Positions 1 to 10,034 of a DNA stretch of 25,628 nucleotides are shown here, one piece after another. Under the pieces are notes generated by a model. It did no database searches. It had not been told where the DNA came from and saw only the letters and a program-made list of their open reading frames with translations. How positions within the stretch are numbered: the stretch's first letter is position 1; every line of letters starts with the position of its first letter. This DNA is from JACDQM01 sp044373315 (GTDB lineage Bacteria; Pseudomonadota; Gammaproteobacteria; Burkholderiales; Burkholderiaceae_C), in assembly GCF_044373315.1 (NCBI RefSeq), contig NZ_JBILQK010000057.1:1-25628 (forward strand), given 5' to 3'. A program made the position numbers and the translations under genes.

Positions 1-1
1 C

Positions 2-289
2 CTGGGCGAGCACGTGTTCTGCAAGGTCGGCGCCGAAGGCGTCTACTGCGCCGCGCTGCCCGAGCGGGGATGGGGCGTGGCCATCAAGATCGACGACGGC
101 GCAGTGCGCGGCGTCGAGGTGGTGATGGCCGCCGTCATCGAGGCCTTGCTGGGCCTGGACGAGGTGCAGGCCGCGCTGATCGGCGGCTACGCCCGGCCGG
201 TGCTGCAGAACTGGCGTGGCACCGAGGTGGGCAGCCTGCGCCCGGCGCCTGCCTTGCTGCAGGCGCTGTCGGGCTTCAGGCCAGCTTGA
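2..289 (+). CDS. L-asparaginase II family protein, C-terminal part (5' end outside window)
   Basis: The reading frame is open from the first bases and ends with TGA at 287-289, so about 95 C-terminal residues are visible. The stretch beginning FCKVGAEGVYCAALPE, followed by GVAIKIDDG, is typical of the asparaginase II family (the Rhizobium etli AsnA-like type, unrelated to the classical bacterial asparaginases), which hydrolyses asparagine to aspartate and ammonia. The end of the protein, with the conserved LQNWRGTEVG stretch, is intact. A GTG at 14 is in frame but lies inside the conserved domain and is not a start. The gene converges on the chemotaxis gene and the two coding ends overlap by 14 bases (276-289). 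The family call rests on motif recognition only; the catalytic N-terminal part is not in the window. Confidence 0.8.
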   Translation: MGEHVFCKVGAEGVYCAALPERGWGVAIKIDDGAVRGVEVVMAAVIEALLGLDEVQAALIGGYARPVLQNWRGTEVGSLRPAPALLQALSGFRPA

Positions 290-1832
290 ACACCGCCACC
301 GTGCCAGCCAGCTGATCGGCCTGCTGCTGCAGGCTCTGCGCCGCAGCGGCGCTTTCTTCCACCAGGGCCGCGTTCTGCTGGGTCATGGAATCCAGCGTCT
401 GGATCGCCTGGCCGATCTGGGCGATGCCGTCGCGCTGTTCGTTGCTCGCGCTGCTGATCTCGCCGACGATACCGTTGACCCGCTCGATCGAAGCCACGAT
501 GGCCTGCATGGTCTGACCGGCGCGCTCCACCAGTGCTGAGCCGCTCTCCACGCTCTCGCTGCTGCTGCTGATCAGGCCCTTGATTTCCTTGGCCGCATCG
601 GCCGAGCGCTGCGCCAAGGCCCGCACCTCGGAGGCCACCACGGCGAAACCGCGCCCCTGCTCTCCGGCCCGCGCTGCTTCGACAGCCGCATTCAAGGCCA
701 GGATATTGGTCTGGAAGGCGATGCCATCGATCACGCCGATGATGTCGGCGATCTTGCTGGAGGACTGGCTGATGCGACCCATGGTCTGCACCACCTCACC
801 CACCTCGGAGCCGCCGCGCCGCGCCACTTCCGCCGCTTCATGGGCCAGCTGACTGGCCTTCTGGGCAGCATCGGCGTTGTGGCCGACGCTGGCGGTCAGC
901 TGCTCCATCGCAGAGGCCGTCTCCTCCAGGTTCGAAGCTGCCTGCTCGGTCCGCATGCTCAGGTCCTGGCTGCCAACAGCCACTTCGCGCGAGGCGGTGG
1001 CAATGCCGTCCGTGGCCAGTCGCACGCCTGAAACGACCTCGCGCAGCGCCGACTGCATCTCATCCACGCTGCGCATCATCGCGGCCGTTTCATCGGCGCC
1101 CTGGGTCGAGATCGGCTGGCTCAGATCGCGCTGCGCGATCTGCCGTGCGCTTTCCACCGCCTCGCCCAGGGGCTTGAGAATCGAGCGCAGATTGAAGACG
1201 GTGAAGGCTACGATCACCGAGATGCTGATTGCCATCACCAGCGTCAGCGACCAGCGGATGCGGGCTTCCTCCTTGGCCAGGCGTTCCACTTCGGCGTCGC
1301 CATGGTCATCGATCAGCTTGGTCATCTCGGCCAACTGCTTGTCCAGCGCGCGCACCGGGCCCTTGATCGGCTAGGTCGCCTGGTTGGCCGCGGCCGTATC
1401 CGCAAACTCACCCTTGACCACGCGCCCGTGAATCTCGCTGAATCCACTGCGGTAGGACTGCAGTGACTTCATCATCTCGGGCGGCATCTGCTTGACCGCC
1501 GGTGCGATTTCCAGCTTTTCGATGGTGCTCAAGCCCTTGATGACCTTGTCGAAAGTGGACTCCCAGTCATTCTTGTAGCGTTCGACCTGCCTCGCGTCGG
1601 CCAGATTGATCAGCAGGTCTTTCTCATAGCGCCTCAAGTTGCCCACGCCGGCACGTATGTTCGCCAGATTGGTCAAAGCCACCACATCGTGGTCCGAGTA
1701 ATGCGTGAACTGAAGCCGAGCCTGCGCCAAGCTCCAGAGGCCGTAGCCTCCGATCACGACCAGCATCAGCACCGCCAAGCCCGAGAGGGCGAACAAACGG
1801 GCCCGTATGGTGTAGCTACGCAGATCAAGCAT
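276..1832 (-). pseudogene. Methyl-accepting chemotaxis protein interrupted by an in-frame TAG codon
   Basis: Two open stretches on the minus strand, 1832-1374 and 1370-276, are in the same frame and separated only by a TAG at 1371-1373 (codon 154 of 518). Read through, they give one normal receptor: TM1 around residues 12-32, a periplasmic four-helix-bundle-like sensor, TM2 around 194-214, a HAMP region, then a signalling domain with the hairpin-tip motif IAFQTNILALNAAVEAARAG. Start: ATG at 1832, with GGAG seven bases upstream. An upstream in-frame codon at 1886 has no such site. No C-terminal CheR/CheB-binding pentapeptide is visible. CAG to TAG by one C-to-T change is the simplest origin, as Gln fits the context. 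As read, the protein stops before TM2 and cannot signal; internal initiation near 1355 would give TM2 plus the signalling domain. A sequencing error cannot be excluded. Confidence 0.85.
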
Positions 1833-1936
1833 GGTTGACTCCAAGTCGAAGGTACAGCACTGCACGCCCACGCAGCCTAGCGGCAAGTCCAGCGGATGGG
1901 AAGCGTCTGTGCGCCACGCCGTCGCTGAAACCGGGG
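1833..1936. other. Intergenic region between hutF and the chemotaxis gene
   Basis: This gap of 104 bases lies between the hutF stop and the chemotaxis-gene start; both genes read leftward. Apart from the GGAG ribosome-binding site just before 1832, I see no convincing terminator, sigma-28 promoter or operator. The chemotaxis gene may be read from hutF or from a promoter I cannot recognise. Confidence 0.4.
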
Positions 1937-3319
1937 TCAGGCCTTGCCGTGCAGCGCTTGCATCGTCGCCAGGAAGCTACCCGCCGGGTCTGGCATCGCC
2001 GCTGCTGCGCCAAGGTCCAACCGGCATTGCCCGCTGACATACACCTGCGCGATCGCATTCGTCTGCGTAGCAAACACCAGGCCGTCCATCAGGGCCGCGT
2101 CCGGCAGCCCCTGCAAACCGCTGGCCAGACGGTCCAGCACCAGGAAATCGGCGCGGGCACCGGGCTGCAGGCCCCAGCGCGGCAAGCCGGCCGGCACGGC
2201 GCTGCCGGCACGGCAGGCTTCGAACAGGCGCACTGCTGTCGAGGGCTCACTCTGCGGCTGCGCTGCCACATTGCGTTGCTGCAGGCCCAGGCGTTGGCCA
2301 TATTCGAGCCAGCGCAGCTCCTGCACCCAGTCGCGCGTGACATGGCTGTCCGAACCCAGGCTGATGGGCACACCTAGCCCCAGCCAGCCCGGCAGATCGC
2401 ACAAGCCGTCGCCCAGATTGGCCTCGGTGCCCGGGCAGATCACGATGCCGGCGCCGCTGGCCGCCACCTGCTCGATCTCCTGCGGCGTGCTGTGCGTCGC
2501 ATGCACCAACTGCCAGCGGGCATCCGGAGCAAACTCATTGCACAAGTACGCCATCGGCCGCTGGCCGGTGGCAGCCAGGCAGTCCTGTACCTCGGCCTGC
2601 TGCTCGCTGATGTGGATGTGGATGGGCAAGTCGGTGTCGCCCACCAGCGCCTGCAAGCTGCGGATGTCCGATGCATGGGCGGCGCGCAGCGAGTGCAGCG
2701 CCACGCCGGCATTCAGCAGCGGCCGAGCTGCGGCATTGATGCGCTGGCTGGCCTGCCAGACCCAGGCCGCATCGGTCGCAAAGCGCCGCTGGTCGGCACG
2801 CAGCGCCGGCTGCGCGAAGCCGGCGTGGGCATAGAGCACCGGCAGCAGGGTCAGGCCGATTCCCACCTCTTCAGCCGCCTCGGCCAGGGCCCAGGCCATC
2901 GCCAATTCATCGTCGTAGCGGCTGCCATCCTCGCAGTGATGCAGGTAATGGAACTCGCAGACCTGGGTGTAGCCGCCCTGTAGCAGCTCCCTGTAGAGCT
3001 GGCCGGCTATGGCCTTGAGCTGGGCGGGCGTGATGCGCAGCGCCACGCCATACATGCGGTCGCGCCAGGACCAGAAGTCATCCTGCTCGGTTTCGCGCCG
3101 CTCGGCCAGGCCAGCAAAGGCGCGCTGGAAGGCATGGCTGTGAGCGTTGACCAAGCTGGGCAGCACCGGCCCGGCTAGGCGCTGCGCGTCCGGCGGGCAG
3201 GCTTGATCGGGCAAGAGCTGGCCCCATTGGCCACACGCGTCGACGTGCAGCAGCACATCGCGCTGCCAGCGCCCGTCGATCCAGGCCAGCTCGGCAAAAA
3301 AGCGGGCGGCGGCCTTCAT
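1937..3319 (-). CDS. hutF: Formimidoylglutamate deiminase HutF
   Basis: HutF hydrolyses N-formimino-L-glutamate to N-formyl-L-glutamate and ammonia, the fourth step of the five-step cytoplasmic histidine pathway. The 460-residue protein is an amidohydrolase: the first metal-binding pair is in NAHSHAFQR (His60, His62), followed by HIHISEQQAEV, LVHATH and the metal-ligand segment LGSDSHV. Length is close to the usual 450-460. The start is the ATG at 3319, which overlaps the hutG stop by four bases (ATGA). The frame stays open upstream to 3646, but that extension is low-complexity Ala/Gly/Arg sequence antisense to nothing conserved and overlaps hutG. HutF is the last gene of the hutC-D-I-G-F operon. 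Having HutF together with HutG marks the deiminase/deformylase branch rather than the formiminoglutamase or formyltransferase branches. Confidence 0.95.
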   Translation of the reverse strand: MKAAARFFAELAWIDGRWQRDVLLHVDACGQWGQLLPDQACPPDAQRLAGPVLPSLVNAHSHAFQRAFAGLAERRETEQDDFWSWRDRMYGVALRITPAQLKAIAGQLYRELLQGGYTQVCEFHYLHHCEDGSRYDDELAMAWALAEAAEEVGIGLTLLPVLYAHAGFAQPALRADQRRFATDAAWVWQASQRINAAARPLLNAGVALHSLRAAHASDIRSLQALVGDTDLPIHIHISEQQAEVQDCLAATGQRPMAYLCNEFAPDARWQLVHATHSTPQEIEQVAASGAGIVICPGTEANLGDGLCDLPGWLGLGVPISLGSDSHVTRDWVQELRWLEYGQRLGLQQRNVAAQPQSEPSTAVRLFEACRAGSAVPAGLPRWGLQPGARADFLVLDRLASGLQGLPDAALMDGLVFATQTNAIAQVYVSGQCRLDLGAAAAMPDPAGSFLATMQALHGKA

Positions 3320-4119
3320 GCGGCGGGCTTCCAGTCCAGCAGCGCCTGCAGCAGGCGGCGCAGCAGCGGCTGCACGCGCGCGGCCAGCGCCTCGTCGTAG
3401 GCAAAGCTGCCGTCTTCGCGCATGTAGCAGCGCCAGCACATCTCCAGCTGCACCGCATGCCAGCCCTGCACCGGCTGGCCGTAATGGCGGGTGATGAAGC
3501 CGCCCTTGAAGCGGCCGTTGACCACCTGGGTGTAGTCGCCCTGCGCCGCCAGCAGCGCGCCCAGGGTCGCGGTAATGGCCGGGTCGCAGCTGCGGCCCTC
3601 GACCGTACCCAGGTTGAGGGCCGGCAGCTGCCCCTCGAACAGCCACGGCAGCTCAGAACGGATGCTGTGGGCGTCGAACAGCAGCGCATGGCCATGCAGC
3701 GCCTTCAGCCGGCTCATCTCGGCATTGAGCGCGCGGTGGTACGGCAGCCAGTAGCTCTGGCGGCGGCGCAGCTTCTCGGCCTCGTCGGGCGCCTGGCCAT
3801 CCAGGTAGAGCGCATCGCCGCTGAAGAAGCGCGTCGGGCACAGCTCGGTGTTGGAGGCCCCCGGGTACATCGGCGTGTCCTCGGGCGGGCGGTTCAGGTC
3901 GATCAGGTAGCGCGAGTAATGCGGGACGATCAAGCTGGCGCCCAGCGCCTCGGCCAGCTCGCCATAGAGGCGTTCAAGATGCCAGTCGGTGTCTTCCACC
4001 GCCAACGCGCGCGGCTGATAGCGGGGCTGCTGGTCCTCGGGAATGGCGGTGCCCACATGCGGCATGCTGATCAGCAGCGGCGTGCGGCCCTGGCGAAGTT
4101 TGAATACGGGGGCGTTCAT
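3316..4119 (-). CDS. hutG: N-formylglutamate deformylase HutG
   Basis: HutG hydrolyses N-formyl-L-glutamate to glutamate and formate, the last step of the pathway. The 267-residue protein belongs to the N-formylglutamate amidohydrolase family. Visible hallmarks are LISMPHVGTAIP near the N-terminus, the segment HYSRYLIDLNRPPEDTPMYP, the FDAHSIRSELPWLFEG stretch and NGRFKGGFITRHYG toward the C-terminus. Full length is normal. The start is the ATG at 4119, 24 bases after the hutI stop; the upstream Shine-Dalgarno match is weak. The stop overlaps the hutF start. This is the only junction in the five-gene hut operon that is not overlapping, so translation here is probably only loosely coupled to hutI. 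Confidence 0.95.
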   Translation of the reverse strand: MNAPVFKLRQGRTPLLISMPHVGTAIPEDQQPRYQPRALAVEDTDWHLERLYGELAEALGASLIVPHYSRYLIDLNRPPEDTPMYPGASNTELCPTRFFSGDALYLDGQAPDEAEKLRRRQSYWLPYHRALNAEMSRLKALHGHALLFDAHSIRSELPWLFEGQLPALNLGTVEGRSCDPAITATLGALLAAQGDYTQVVNGRFKGGFITRHYGQPVQGWHAVQLEMCWRCYMREDGSFAYDEALAARVQPLLRRLLQALLDWKPAA

Positions 4120-4143
4120 GGTGTTGCTCGATCGGTGCTTCAG

Positions 4144-5358
4144 TCAATCTCGGCTGCTCTTGCCGCCGCAGACGCGCTGCAGCAGCGGATTGCGGCCGAA
4201 GTAATAGGCCAGTTCGCGCGGATGCTCCACATCCCAGACGCAAAAATCGGCGCGCAGGCCGGCAGCCAGCCGGCCGCGGTCGGCCAAGCCCAGCGCCAGC
4301 GCGGCCTGCACCGTCATGCCGCGCAGCGATTCTTCGGGCGTCAGGCGGAACAGCGTGCAGGCCATGTTAAGCATCAGCAGCGGCGACAGCACCGGCGAGG
4401 TGCCGGGGTTGTGATCGGTCGCCAGAGCAATAGGCACGCCGGCCTCGCGCAGCGCGTGAACCGGCGGCAGCTTGGTTTCGCGCAGAAAGTAGTAGGCACC
4501 GGGCAGCAGCACCGCCACCGTGCCGCTGCGCGCCATCGCGCCAATGCCCTCGGTGCTGAGGTACTCCAGATGGTCGCAGGAGAGTGCTCCGAATTCGCAG
4601 GCCAGCTGCGTGCCGCCCTGGTCGCTCAACTGCTCGGCATGCAGCTTGACCGGCAGGCCGAGGCGCTTGGCCGCCTCGAAGACGAGGCGCGTCTGTGCCG
4701 GCGTGAAACCGATGCCCTCGCAGAAGGCGTCCACCGCATCGACCAGCCCCTGTGCCTGCAGCGCGGGCAGCCAGTCGCAGACGGCCTGGACATAGTCATC
4801 TTGCCGATCAGCGTACTCAGGCGGCAGCGCATGGGCGCCCAGATACGTGGTGCACACGGTCAGGCCCAGATCGCTGCCCATCCGGCGAGCCACGCGCAAC
4901 ATCTTGGCTTCGGCCTCCAGTGACAGCCCGTAGCCAGACTTCACTTCCAGCGTGCACACGCCTTCGTCCATCAAGGCCTTGGCGCGCCTTGCGGCCTGCT
5001 TGAACAGCAGCGACTCATCGGCCTCGCGCGTGGCCGCCACCGAAGAGCGGATGCCGCCGCCGGCGCGCGCGATCTCTTCATAGCTGGCGCCCTGCAGGCG
5101 CAGCTCGAACTCATGCGCGCGCTGGCCGCCGTAGACCAGATGGGTGTGGCAGTCGATCAGCCCTGGCGTGACGACCGCGCCACCCAGGTCATGCCGGCGC
5201 AGCGTGCCCTCGGCCAGCTCGGGCGAGAGCTGCGAGGCTTCGCCCACCCACAGGATCTGCGCGCCTTCAGTCAGCATCGCGCCTTGCTCGATCCAGCCCC
5301 AGCCCTGTTCACCATCCAGCGTGGCCAGGCGGGCGTTGTGCCAGAGAACGCGGCTCAT
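4144..5358 (-). CDS. hutI: Imidazolonepropionase HutI
   Basis: HutI opens the ring of 4-imidazolone-5-propanoate to give N-formimino-L-glutamate, the third step. The protein is 404 residues, the normal family length, and is a metal-dependent amidohydrolase: DCHTHLVYGG carries the metal ligands His71 and His73, KLHAEQLSDQGG supplies the third histidine region, and ATDHNPGTSP the aspartate segment. The start is the ATG at 5358 (MSRVLWHNARL), which overlaps the hutD stop by four bases. The frame stays open upstream to 5535 but that part lies over hutD and is not conserved-looking. It is the third gene of the minus-strand hut operon and its product is handed to HutF. Confidence 0.95.
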   Translation of the reverse strand: MSRVLWHNARLATLDGEQGWGWIEQGAMLTEGAQILWVGEASQLSPELAEGTLRRHDLGGAVVTPGLIDCHTHLVYGGQRAHEFELRLQGASYEEIARAGGGIRSSVAATREADESLLFKQAARRAKALMDEGVCTLEVKSGYGLSLEAEAKMLRVARRMGSDLGLTVCTTYLGAHALPPEYADRQDDYVQAVCDWLPALQAQGLVDAVDAFCEGIGFTPAQTRLVFEAAKRLGLPVKLHAEQLSDQGGTQLACEFGALSCDHLEYLSTEGIGAMARSGTVAVLLPGAYYFLRETKLPPVHALREAGVPIALATDHNPGTSPVLSPLLMLNMACTLFRLTPEESLRGMTVQAALALGLADRGRLAAGLRADFCVWDVEHPRELAYYFGRNPLLQRVCGGKSSRD

Positions 5359-5918
5359 GGGCGGGCCTCCACATCGGTCCGGCACCAGCGCAACCACCAG
5401 GCGGCGCCCTGGCCTTCGAACTGCAGCGGCTGCTCGGCCGGCTGCTCGCACCAGGCCAGGCTCTGCGGCGCCAAGCGCATCGCGCGGCAGCCATGCCGCA
5501 GCGTGCCGCCCTCGGCGCTGAACAAGGCCAGCCAATCGGCAGGCCCGGCGGGCAGCGGCTGCGCGGCAGTCAGCAGTTCCAGGCGACCATGGCCGCGCCG
5601 GTGCATCAGATTGAAATCCCGCGTCGGTCCATCGATCAGCGAGCAGTCAGGCGCCAGTGCACCATCGAAGCTCAGCGGCTCATCGCCCGGGAACAACTCA
5701 TACTCGTACAGACGGATGCCAGGGCCCTGCAGCACCGCGATCCAGCGCTGCACGCCGTCAAAGGCCGAGAAGGGCCCGTCCTGCTCGATATCGGCCACGC
5801 TGATGCGCAACAACCAGTCCGACGCATGCGGCCAAGCCAGCAGCTCGCGGGTCCAGCCGCCTGCGTTCTTCCAGCGCTGCGGCTGCACATCGGCCGCCGC
5901 AATCTGACTCCAGCTCAT
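5355..5918 (-). CDS. hutD: HutD family protein
   Basis: This 187-residue protein matches the HutD/Ves family, cupin-fold proteins commonly encoded in hut operons. Typical features are WKNAGGWTRELLAWP near the N-terminus, SVADIEQDGPFSAFDGVQR in the middle and the RDFNLMHRRG segment. In Pseudomonas fluorescens HutD has been proposed to act as a governor limiting hut expression at high urocanate; no catalytic role is established, so function here is carried over from the family. The start is the ATG at 5918, overlapping the hutC stop by four bases, and the stop overlaps the hutI start in the same way, so hutC, hutD and hutI are likely translationally coupled. Confidence 0.9.
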   Translation of the reverse strand: MSWSQIAAADVQPQRWKNAGGWTRELLAWPHASDWLLRISVADIEQDGPFSAFDGVQRWIAVLQGPGIRLYEYELFPGDEPLSFDGALAPDCSLIDGPTRDFNLMHRRGHGRLELLTAAQPLPAGPADWLALFSAEGGTLRHGCRAMRLAPQSLAWCEQPAEQPLQFEGQGAAWWLRWCRTDVEARP

Positions 5919-6637
5919 GCTTGAAAGCTCCCTTGCAAGAGATAGCGGGTGCCCGGATGGGTCAGCCGCACCGAGGTTACCGCGATGCCGCGGCTGTAGG
6001 TGATGCGCTTGACGACCAGGCAGGGGTCGCGCCGGCTGATGCCCAGCAGCTTGGCCTCCAGCTCGGATGGCAGCGTAGCCTCGATGGTGTAGCGCGCTTC
6101 CGATAGCGGCGCCACCGCCAGCAGATGCTGGGTCGGCGTGGACGCGGCGAAGTCCAGCCCGAGGTAATCCGGCGCCACGGCCGGGTTGACCAGGCGGTCT
6201 TCGCACTGGATGGCCACGCCAGTCTCCAGATGCACGATCAGGCTGTGGAACAAGGTGGCGCCGGTCTTCAAGCCAAACTCGGCGGCCTGCTCGGCCGTGG
6301 CGCGGGTCTTCTCCAGCAGATGCACACGGGCCTCATGCGCATGGCCGCGCTCGACGATTTCCTCGTGCACATCGCGCACCGTCAGCGAAGACGAGATCTT
6401 GTGCAGCTGGGCCACAAAGGTGCCCACGCCCTGTACCCGCTCGATCATCCCTTCCTGCAGCAGCTCGCGCAGCGCGCGGTTCACCGTCATGCGGCTGACC
6501 GAAAAACTCTGTGTCAGCTCGGCCTCGGAGGGCAGCAGATCGCCTGGCACCCAGCGGCCGGCGGAGATGCCTTCGCGCAGATGGTTCTTGACCTTCAGAT
6601 ACTGCGGCTCAGGGCCCTCGGGTGTCTTTCTTGCCAT
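5915..6637 (-). CDS. hutC: Histidine utilisation repressor HutC (GntR family)
   Basis: HutC is the urocanate-responsive repressor of hut genes. The 240-residue protein has an N-terminal winged helix-turn-helix, residues about 12-76, with LLPSEAELTQSFSVSRMTVN and the wing segment QGVGTFVAQ, followed by a C-terminal UTRA ligand-binding domain. The start is the ATG at 6637 (MARKTPEGPEPQYLKV); a possible TTG-like extension to 6715 runs across the operator and into hutU and is rejected. No Shine-Dalgarno sequence precedes the ATG. HutC is the first gene of the minus-strand operon and diverges from hutU across 76 bases that hold a HutC-type operator, so it probably represses both its own operon and hutUH. 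Confidence 0.95.
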   Translation of the reverse strand: MARKTPEGPEPQYLKVKNHLREGISAGRWVPGDLLPSEAELTQSFSVSRMTVNRALRELLQEGMIERVQGVGTFVAQLHKISSSLTVRDVHEEIVERGHAHEARVHLLEKTRATAEQAAEFGLKTGATLFHSLIVHLETGVAIQCEDRLVNPAVAPDYLGLDFAASTPTQHLLAVAPLSEARYTIEATLPSELEAKLLGISRRDPCLVVKRITYSRGIAVTSVRLTHPGTRYLLQGSFQA

Positions 6638-6650
6638 GGCGGCATGGTAG

Positions 6651-6679
6651 TTGACTTTACTTGTATAGACAACTAGAGT
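6651..6679 (+). promoter_or_regulatory. Predicted hutU promoter
   Basis: TTGACT at 6651-6656 resembles a sigma-70 -35 box. TAGAGT at 6674-6679, after a 17-base spacer, is a 4-of-6 match to the -10 box. This would start transcription near 6686 and leave a short leader before the hutU ATG at 6714, which has CGGAG at 6701-6705. The spacer contains the HutC operator. Confidence 0.55.
6661..6672. promoter_or_regulatory. HutC operator between hutC and hutU
   Basis: TTGTATAGACAA has inverted ends TTGT/ACAA, and its core GTATAGAC (6663-6670) fits the GT-N-TA-N-AC pattern described for operators of the HutC subfamily of GntR regulators. A wider inverted repeat, TAGTTG at 6648-6653 and CAACTA at 6670-6675, frames it. 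It is the only such site I see between the divergent genes, so one site may control both directions. Confidence 0.75.
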
Positions 6680-6713
6680 CGCCTTCCATCGAATACAGCA
6701 CGGAGTCTTTCCC

Positions 6714-8396
<1,683 letters not shown>

Positions 8397-8400
8397 CCCC

Positions 8401-9945
8401 ATGACCCGTTTGGAAATCACCCCCGGCCAGCTGACCCTGGAGCAGCTGCGCGCGATCCGCGCCGGCGGCCTGACGCTGAGCCTGCATGCCAGCGCCCATG
8501 AAGCCATCCAGCGCAGCGCCGCCGTGGTGCAGGCCGCTGCCGCCGGCGACGCGCCGGTCTACGGTGTCAACACGGGCTTCGGCAAGCTGGCCTCCACCCG
8601 CATCAGCAAGGCCGATTTGGCCACGCTGCAGTTCAATCTGATCCGCTCGCACTGCGTCGGCGTGGGCGAACCGCTGGCGCCCAGCGTGGTGCGCCTGATG
8701 CTGGCCACCAAGGCAGCCTCGCTGGCGCGCGGCTACTCGGGCGTGCGGCCCGAGGTGGTGCAGTGCCTGCTGGATGTCTTCAACGCAGGCCTGATTCCCT
8801 ATGTACCGGCCCAGGGCTCGGTGGGCGCCTCGGGTGATCTGGCGCCACTCTCGCACATGACGCTGGCGCTGCTGGGCGAAGGCGAGATGCTGGTGGACGG
8901 CCAGCGTCTGCCCGCCCTGCCGGAACTGCGCAAGCACGGCATCACTCCGCTGGTGCTGCAGGCCAAGGAGGGCCTTGCCCTGATCAATGGCACGCAGACC
9001 TCCACAGCTCTGGCGCTGGAAGGCCTGCTGCGCTTCGAGAACGTGTTCGCCTCGGCCATCGTCTCGGGCGCGCTGAGCCTGGACGCGGCGCGCGGCAGCG
9101 ATGGCCCTTTCGATCCGCGCATCCACGAGGTGCGTGGCCAGCCGGGGCAGATCGAGGCGGCACGCGCTTACCGGCAGATCCTCGCCGGCAGCGAGATCCG
9201 CGCCTCGCACCAGGAAGGCGACGAGCGCGTGCAGGACCCCTATTGCCTGCGCTGCCAGCCCCAGGTGATGGGCGCCTGCCTCGATCAGGCTCGCTATGTG
9301 CGCGACGTGCTGCTGCGCGAGGCCAATGCGGTGACCGACAACCCTCTAGTGTTTGCCGGGGAAGACGGTACGGCCGCGATGGTTTCAGGAGGTAACTTCC
9401 ATGCCGAGCCGGTCGCCCTGGCTGCCGACGCGCTGGCCTGCGCCATCGCCGAGGTGGGCGCCATCGCCGAGCGCCGCATCGCAATGCTGATCGACGCGGG
9501 CGTCTCACGCCTGCCGCCCTTCCTGACCGCCAACGCTGGCCTGAACTCGGGCTTCATGATCGCCCATGTGACGGCCGCCGCATTGGCCAGCGAAAACAAG
9601 AGCCTGGCCCATCCGGCCAGCGTCGACAGCCTGCCGACCAGCGCCAACCAGGAAGACCATGTCAGCATGGCCACCTTCGGCGCGCGTCGCCTGGGCCCGA
9701 TGCTGGACAACACCGCACACATCATCGGCATCGAGCTGCTGGCCGCCGCGCAGGGCATCGAATTCCTGCGCCCGCTGAAGAGCTCAGCAGCGCTGGAAGA
9801 GTTGCACGCCCTGGTGCGCCAGAGCTGCCCGCCGATGCCCCAGGACCATTACCTGGCGCCCGATATCGAGCGTGCGACGGCGCTGGTGTTCGACGGCGCG
9901 CTGGCACGACTCGTGCAACGAGAAGGCAGCATTACCGTCCTGTGA
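8401..9945 (+). CDS. hutH: Histidine ammonia-lyase HutH
   Basis: HutH removes ammonia from L-histidine to form urocanate, the first step and the source of the HutC inducer. The 514-residue protein has the Ala143-Ser144-Gly145 triad in GSVGASGDLAPLSHM, which cyclises to the MIO electrophile. Other family signatures are YGVNTGFGKLAS near the N-terminus, NGTQTSTALAL, QDPYCLRCQPQVMG and the SADSLPTSANQEDHVSM-like stretch near residue 400. The start is the ATG at 8401; AAGGA at 8388-8392, inside the end of hutU, gives eight-base spacing, so the two genes are closely coupled. Downstream, an inverted repeat spans the stop codon before the ABC transporter genes. Confidence 0.97.
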   Translation: MTRLEITPGQLTLEQLRAIRAGGLTLSLHASAHEAIQRSAAVVQAAAAGDAPVYGVNTGFGKLASTRISKADLATLQFNLIRSHCVGVGEPLAPSVVRLMLATKAASLARGYSGVRPEVVQCLLDVFNAGLIPYVPAQGSVGASGDLAPLSHMTLALLGEGEMLVDGQRLPALPELRKHGITPLVLQAKEGLALINGTQTSTALALEGLLRFENVFASAIVSGALSLDAARGSDGPFDPRIHEVRGQPGQIEAARAYRQILAGSEIRASHQEGDERVQDPYCLRCQPQVMGACLDQARYVRDVLLREANAVTDNPLVFAGEDGTAAMVSGGNFHAEPVALAADALACAIAEVGAIAERRIAMLIDAGVSRLPPFLTANAGLNSGFMIAHVTAAALASENKSLAHPASVDSLPTSANQEDHVSMATFGARRLGPMLDNTAHIIGIELLAAAQGIEFLRPLKSSAALEELHALVRQSCPPMPQDHYLAPDIERATALVFDGALARLVQREGSITVL

Positions 9946-9987
9946 GCGCCGGCCCCGGGTGATTCCGGAGAGGCAAAGAGGACGGTA
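9933..9987 (+). repeat. Long-armed inverted repeat at the hutH-ABC transporter junction
   Basis: TACCGTCCT (9933-9941) and AGGACGGTA (9979-9987) are perfect nine-base complements around the hutH stop. Inside, CCGG at 9955-9958 and 9965-9968 can form a smaller hairpin. No T-run follows, so a simple intrinsic terminator is unlikely; an mRNA-stabilising or processing structure that sets transporter expression apart from hutUH is possible but unproven. Confidence 0.5.
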
Positions 9988-10034
9988 CGCACCATCATCG
10001 ACACCTCCCACGCCAGACCGGAGTCATCCGCACC

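Noticed and set aside
1374..1886. Treating the N-terminal chemotaxis fragment as a separate small sensor gene
   Set aside because: The next stretch is in the same frame and restores a complete receptor, so one interrupted gene is simpler.
3457..4923. Plus-strand open frame of 488 codons across hutG and hutI
   Set aside because: It crosses two well-supported genes and their junction, and its composition is that of an antisense shadow.
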